NCBI GenBank assembly: GCA_041659285.1
Contig: JBAZYO010000001.1
Coordinates: forward strand, 248,001-312,000
Length of the DNA: 64,000 nucleotides
Direction: 5' to 3'
Origin: Vicinamibacterales bacterium
GTDB taxonomy: Bacteria > Acidobacteriota > Vicinamibacteria > Vicinamibacterales > UBA2999
Below, one piece after another: positions 60,576-64,000 of the stretch. Positions within the stretch are counted from its first letter, which is position 1. Every line of letters begins with the position of its first letter. The notes under the pieces are model-generated. The model had not been told where the DNA came from. It saw only the letters and a program-made list of their open reading frames with translations, and searched no databases. A program made the translations under genes and the position numbers.

Positions 60576-61076
60576 ATGCCGAGTCCGGTCGGACACCTGC
60601 TGGGAGGAGCAATCGTGGGGCGGGCCATGGTGCCTTCGGCAGTGCTCCTCTGCGCGATTGCCGGTGCCGCCCCCGACCTGGACTTCCTGTGGGGACGCCA
60701 CAACATGGAGACCCATAGCCTGGGGGCCGCCGTCTTCGCTGGCCTCGCCGTCCTGGCCGGGACCCGCGGCAAGAATCCGCGGCTGGCCCTGGCCGTGACC
60801 CTGGCCTGGTCCACGCATGTGCTGTTTGACTGGCTGGGATCGGACGACACCCCGCCGCTGGGGGTGATGGCGCTCTGGCCGCTGAACAGCGGCTTCTATT
60901 TCGCGAACGCGTTTGTCTTCGACGCCATCTCGCGGCGGTACTGGCTGCCGAACTTCGTCACGCACAACGCGTGGGCCGTGATCAAGGAGACCCTGATCCT
61001 CGGCCCACCGTTCCTCTTGGTTACAGCACTTCGATGGCGAGGGCGACGCCGTTCCCGCCGCCCAGGCACAGCGTAG
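60576..61076 (+). CDS. Membrane-bound metal-dependent hydrolase (YdjM/DUF457-like)
   Basis: 166 aa, ATG 60576. Three to four hydrophobic segments; PSPVGHLLGGAIVG and IAGAAPDLDFLWGRHN with HS and HVLFDWLGSD match the YdjM/DUF457 family of inner-membrane putative hydrolases, in which His and Asp in these positions bind metal. Divergent from recA. The last ~56 nt overlap the thiolase gene on the opposite strand. Confidence 0.85.
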   Translation: MPSPVGHLLGGAIVGRAMVPSAVLLCAIAGAAPDLDFLWGRHNMETHSLGAAVFAGLAVLAGTRGKNPRLALAVTLAWSTHVLFDWLGSDDTPPLGVMALWPLNSGFYFANAFVFDAISRRYWLPNFVTHNAWAVIKETLILGPPFLLVTALRWRGRRRSRRPGTA

Positions 61077-62202
61077 CGACGCCGCGCTTCAGGCCGCGAT
61101 CCTTCAGCGCATAGATCAGCGTCGTCAGGATGCGGGCGCCGGAGGCGCCAATGGGGTGGCCGAGGGCCACGGCGCCGCCGTTCACGTTGACCTTCGCCGG
61201 GTCGATGCCCAGTTCCTGCATCACCGCGACGGCCTGGACCGCGAACGCTTCGTTCAACTCCATCAGGTCGATGTCGTTGAGCGACCAGCCGGCCTTCTTC
61301 ACAACCTTGCGCGTGGCTTCCACGGGCGTCATCAGCAGCATCTTTGGCGCGAGACCGCTGGTGGCCTGCGCGACGATGCGGGCCAGGGGTTTCGCACCGA
61401 GTGCGGCGACCTTGTCTTCGGCCATCACCACGAGGGCGGCGGCGCCGTCGTTCACCGGCGGCGCGTTGCCCGCGGTCACCGAGCCGTCCTTCCTGAACGC
61501 CGGCTTCAGCTTGCGCAGGACCTCGGCCGTGGTGTCGGCGCGCACGGACTCGTCGGCCGCGAACATTAACGGATCCCCCTTTTTCTGGGCGATGGCGACC
61601 GTCAGGATCTCGGCGGCGAACTTGCCGGCGGCCTGCGCGGCCGCGGCTTTCTTGTGGCTGTTGGCCGAGTACTCGTCCTGCTGGTCGCGGGTCACCTTGA
61701 ACGCATCAGCGACCGTTTCACCGGCGTTCCCCATGTGCCAGTTCTCGAACGGGCACCACAGGCCGTCGTGAATCATCAAGTCCACCACCTGCCCGTTGCC
61801 CATGCGCAGGCCCTCGCGCACCTTGGGGATGATGTAGGGGGCATTGCTCATCGACTCCATGCCGCCAGCCACCGCAATGTCGATGTCGCCGGTCTGGATG
61901 CCTTGCTGCGCGAGCATCACGGCCTTGAGGCCGGAGCCGCAGACTTTGTTGATGGTGAGCGCGGCCACGTGATCGGCCAGCCCGCCCCTGAGCGCCGCCT
62001 GCCGTGCCGGCGCCTGTCCGACGCCGCCCGACACGACGTTGCCCATGATGCACTCGTCGACGATCGCGGGATCAATCCCCGCGCGGACGACCGCCTCGCG
62101 AACGACCATCGCGCCCAGTTCAGGCGCGGTGAAGTCCTTCAGCGTGCCGAGAAATTTGCCGGTGGGGACACGGACTGCACTGACGATGAATGCGCTTCGC
62201 AT
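61021..62202 (-). CDS. Acetyl-CoA C-acetyltransferase (thiolase)
   Basis: 393 aa. Thiolase with catalytic Cys in NKVCGSGLKAV, ALGHPIGASGARI (His) and CLGGGNGVAL (Cys). Degrades or condenses acetoacetyl-CoA in fatty-acid or mevalonate-type metabolism. Isolated from other fatty-acid genes. Its 3' end overlaps the DUF457 gene; upstream is a 27-nt inverted repeat. Confidence 0.95.
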   Translation of the reverse strand: MRSAFIVSAVRVPTGKFLGTLKDFTAPELGAMVVREAVVRAGIDPAIVDECIMGNVVSGGVGQAPARQAALRGGLADHVAALTINKVCGSGLKAVMLAQQGIQTGDIDIAVAGGMESMSNAPYIIPKVREGLRMGNGQVVDLMIHDGLWCPFENWHMGNAGETVADAFKVTRDQQDEYSANSHKKAAAAQAAGKFAAEILTVAIAQKKGDPLMFAADESVRADTTAEVLRKLKPAFRKDGSVTAGNAPPVNDGAAALVVMAEDKVAALGAKPLARIVAQATSGLAPKMLLMTPVEATRKVVKKAGWSLNDIDLMELNEAFAVQAVAVMQELGIDPAKVNVNGGAVALGHPIGASGARILTTLIYALKDRGLKRGVATLCLGGGNGVALAIEVL

Positions 62203-62226
62203 GATGGGATCTATCTTGACATTAAT

Positions 62227-62317
62227 AAGGTGCCTAGGGTGCCTAAGGTGCCTAAGGGGCCAAGGGTGCGACCGTGCGTTCGTGCACTCCAGGCACTTTA
62301 GGCACCCTAGGCACCTT
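62227..62317. repeat. Inverted repeat built from AAGGTGCCT units
   Basis: Two 27-nt arms (62227-62253 and 62291-62317), each made of three tandem copies of a 9-nt unit (AAGGTGCCT, AGGGTGCCT, AAGGTGCCT), complementary except for one base, with a 37-nt loop. It lies between the thiolase start and the DUF721 stop and could act as a transcription or RNA-stability element. The same unit occurs at 38611-38643. Confidence 0.75.
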
Positions 62318-62318
62318 G

Positions 62319-62594
62319 TTATCTAAACTCCAGCCGCTTGACGACGTTCTCGCCGAGCAGGTCGCCCATGCGCAGGTGAATCAGCGAGTTGGACTTGCGG
62401 ACGGCGTCGAGCCAGGCGGGGGTGTCGGACTTCACGTGGAGGGTGCCGTCCGAAACCAGGCGGACGGTCGTGGCCTTGGCGATGGCCGGGCCGACGGCGA
62501 GGCGCCAGGCGAGGGTGACCTTCTCGTCGCTGAGCGGCGCCTTGCGGAGGACTTCCGCCACCACGGTGGTCATCACTTTGTTCGCCTGAATCAC
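62319..62594 (-). CDS. DUF721/DciA-like protein
   Basis: 91 aa from GTG 62594 (TTG 62627 inside a REP-like element is the alternative). The family signature LAWRLAVGPAIAKATTVRLVSDGTLHV and LDAVRKSN matches DUF721, whose best-known member DciA loads the replicative helicase. Most bacteria that lack DnaC-type loaders have one. Located before the FG-GAP gene, divergent. Confidence 0.8.
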   Translation of the reverse strand: MIQANKVMTTVVAEVLRKAPLSDEKVTLAWRLAVGPAIAKATTVRLVSDGTLHVKSDTPAWLDAVRKSNSLIHLRMGDLLGENVVKRLEFR

Positions 62595-62616
62595 GCTGCT
62601 GAGAATATCATTCGCC

Positions 62617-62640
62617 GGGCGGGCCAAAGCCCGTCCCTAC
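62617..62640 (-). repeat. REP-like GTAG element at the DUF721 start
   Basis: On the minus strand: GTAG, arm GGACGGGC, TTTG at 13-16, arm GCCCGCCC. 24 nt with one stem mismatch. It overlaps the earliest possible start of DUF721. Confidence 0.75.
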
Positions 62641-62653
62641 ACTTGGAGCGTTT

Positions 62654-63826
62654 ATGCGCAGGACTGTGGCCGGTTTGTTCGCGGCGGTGGTGGTGGCGTC
62701 ATTCGGGTTCGTTCATCTGCAAGGCCAGGCGGCGCCCTGGAACCTGGTAGCGCACGAGATTGGGACCGGCCTGCGCGGCGGCTACCAGGTGGTGGCGACC
62801 GACATCAACAAGGATGGTCGCGTCGATCTGCTGGCCGTGGCCACGTCCGCGACGGCCGAGCTCGTGTGGTTCGAGAATCCCACCTGGACGCGTCACGTCA
62901 TGGCCTCGGGCCTGCCGTCGATGATCAACGCCGACGCGTTCGACATCGACAAGGACGGCATTCCTGAAGTCGCGCTGGCCAGCGGCTTCGCGACCGCGCC
63001 CACCCGGAGCGCCGGCGTCATGACCATGCTCACGCACGGTGCCGACGTCAACGCGCCCTGGACCGCGAAAGAATTCGACCGCACGCCCACCGCGCACCGC
63101 GTCCGCTGGATTGACGCGCTGGGGAACGGGCAGAAGCTGCTGATCAACGCGCCACTGGCGGGCATCAACGGCGTGTCGCCCGACTACCGGGACGCGACGT
63201 CGATTTACGCCTACCGGACCGGCGACCTCATTCGCACGACGGTCACCGGCGCCGAGCAGGGCGTCGTGCATGGCCTGGCCGTGGTGGACTGGGACGGTAA
63301 AGGCCGCCAGTCGCTGCTGACGGCGAGCTTCCTGGGCATTCACCTGCATCGCTTCGCCAACGGCGCGTGGACGCGCACGCAATTGACGGCCGGCGATCCC
63401 GGCGCCTGGCCGAAAAACGGATCGAGCGACGTGGCGGTGTTGCGCACCAACGCCGGGCGTCAACTCGCGGCCATTGAGCCGTGGCACGGCAACCAGGTGG
63501 TGATCTACCGCGGCTCCGGTGACAAGTGGGATCGGCGCACGATGATCGACGACACGCTCAATGACGGCCACACGCTGGTGTCTGGCGATCTGGATGGTGA
63601 CGGCGTTGACGAAGTGGTGGCTGGCTATCGCGGCGGCGGTGGCGGCGTGAACATCTACAAGCTCGGCGCCAACGACGCGTGGACGAAGACGGTGCTGGAG
63701 CAGAAGGGGATGGCCGCCGCCGGCTGCGCGCTGGCGCACTTGAACGCCGACAAGCGTCTTGATCTCGCCTGCATCGGCACGGCGACGGCGAATCTGAAGT
63801 GGTACGAGAACCTTCCAGTCAAATAG
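62654..63826 (+). CDS. Secreted FG-GAP/VCBS repeat protein
   Basis: 390 aa. Sec signal (LFAAVVVASFGFVHLQG) then beta-propeller FG-GAP/VCBS repeats: VATDINKDGRVDLLAV, DAFDIDKDGIPEVALAS, SGDLDGDGVDEVVAGY and HLNADKRLDLACIG, each with the Ca-binding DxDxDG pattern. Probably cell-surface or secreted binding. Overlaps the start of maf by 29 nt. Confidence 0.85.
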   Translation: MRRTVAGLFAAVVVASFGFVHLQGQAAPWNLVAHEIGTGLRGGYQVVATDINKDGRVDLLAVATSATAELVWFENPTWTRHVMASGLPSMINADAFDIDKDGIPEVALASGFATAPTRSAGVMTMLTHGADVNAPWTAKEFDRTPTAHRVRWIDALGNGQKLLINAPLAGINGVSPDYRDATSIYAYRTGDLIRTTVTGAEQGVVHGLAVVDWDGKGRQSLLTASFLGIHLHRFANGAWTRTQLTAGDPGAWPKNGSSDVAVLRTNAGRQLAAIEPWHGNQVVIYRGSGDKWDRRTMIDDTLNDGHTLVSGDLDGDGVDEVVAGYRGGGGGVNIYKLGANDAWTKTVLEQKGMAAAGCALAHLNADKRLDLACIGTATANLKWYENLPVK

Positions 63827-64000
63827 TCCTTGCGAGCCGCTCACCGCGGCGTGCAGAGCTCCTTGCGGCGGCCGGCATCTCGTTCGAGGTGCTGGCGGCC
63901 GACATCGACGAATCCGTGCAGCCCGGGGAAGCTCCCGCCGCGTATGTCGAGCGCCTCGCCATCGAAAAGGCCAGGGCCGTGCTGGCCTTGCGTCCTGGCG
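63798..64000 (+). CDS. maf: Maf-family nucleotide pyrophosphatase (partial, 3' end outside)
   Basis: Begins GTG 63798 (MVREPSSQ) and runs to the window edge. The IVLASRSPRRAELL motif is the Maf signature (nucleotide binding), followed by FEVLAADIDES. Maf hydrolyses non-canonical or specific NTPs and affects septum formation. It overlaps the FG-GAP gene by 29 nt, so the pair is co-transcribed. Confidence 0.88.

Overview
The window is a continuous, GC-rich (roughly two thirds G+C by eye) bacterial chromosome segment with tightly packed genes on both strands. The gene set points to Acidobacteriota, most likely the Vicinamibacteria (subdivision 6). It includes an ADOP/MacB-type ABC permease with its own NtrY/NtrX-like regulators, a VWFA-related Acidobacteria-type secreted protein, an Oar-like TonB receptor with a carboxypeptidase-regulatory N-terminus, a CBM9/DUF5916 protein, and many short palindromic repeats inside and between genes. 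The taxonomic call is inference from gene content only.

Layout. 1-9.4 kb: core genes (end of coaBC, family-4 uracil-DNA glycosylase, priA, a hybrid histidine kinase with a degenerate first receiver, an M50 protease next to HU, der, a MerR regulator). 9.46-14.3 kb: tRNA-Pro followed by an accessory island of unfamiliar genes: two membrane-anchored hypotheticals, a possible Rhs remnant, a broken small exported protein, and a two-gene cassette in which a TNT-like toxin-type domain and a 71-residue partner share the same N-terminal ESGMGYQ domain. 14.3-16.5 kb: DUF3810-like metalloprotease and threonylcarbamoyl-AMP synthase. 16.6-22.2 kb: a molybdenum-hydroxylase operon (2Fe-2S subunit with Tat signal, Mo subunit, FAD subunit with a four-Cys loop, cytochrome b, small coupled protein). 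22.2-31.3 kb, minus strand: HAD hydrolase, NtrY/NtrX pair, two ABC ATPases, an ADOP permease and an HlyD-like adaptor. 31.5-37 kb: diaminopropionate ammonia-lyase-like enzyme, two amidohydrolases, a receiver/zinc-finger protein with an Hpt protein. 37-43.5 kb: bacilliredoxin, moaA, UPF0182, S4 protein, ilvD. 43.8-57.4 kb: TonB receptor, TPR proteins, frameshifted sulfite-oxidase-like enzyme, VWA protein, DUF5916, class V aminotransferase fold. 57.5-64 kb: small regulators, tRNA-Phe, PAP2, recA, DUF457, thiolase, DUF721, FG-GAP protein, start of maf.

Most notable signal. A family of 24-nt elements recurs in and between genes: GTRG at positions 1-4, a variable arm, TTTR at 13-16, and a second arm complementary to the first. 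Copies differ by compensatory arm changes, so pairing is conserved rather than sequence. This is the layout expected of REP/BIME elements mobilised by TnpA-REP (RAYT) enzymes. Several lie in frame inside genes (udg, priA), form a gene's C-terminus (22.9 kb) or may supply a start codon (32.68 and 62.6 kb). At least three other simple repeat families also occupy gene junctions.
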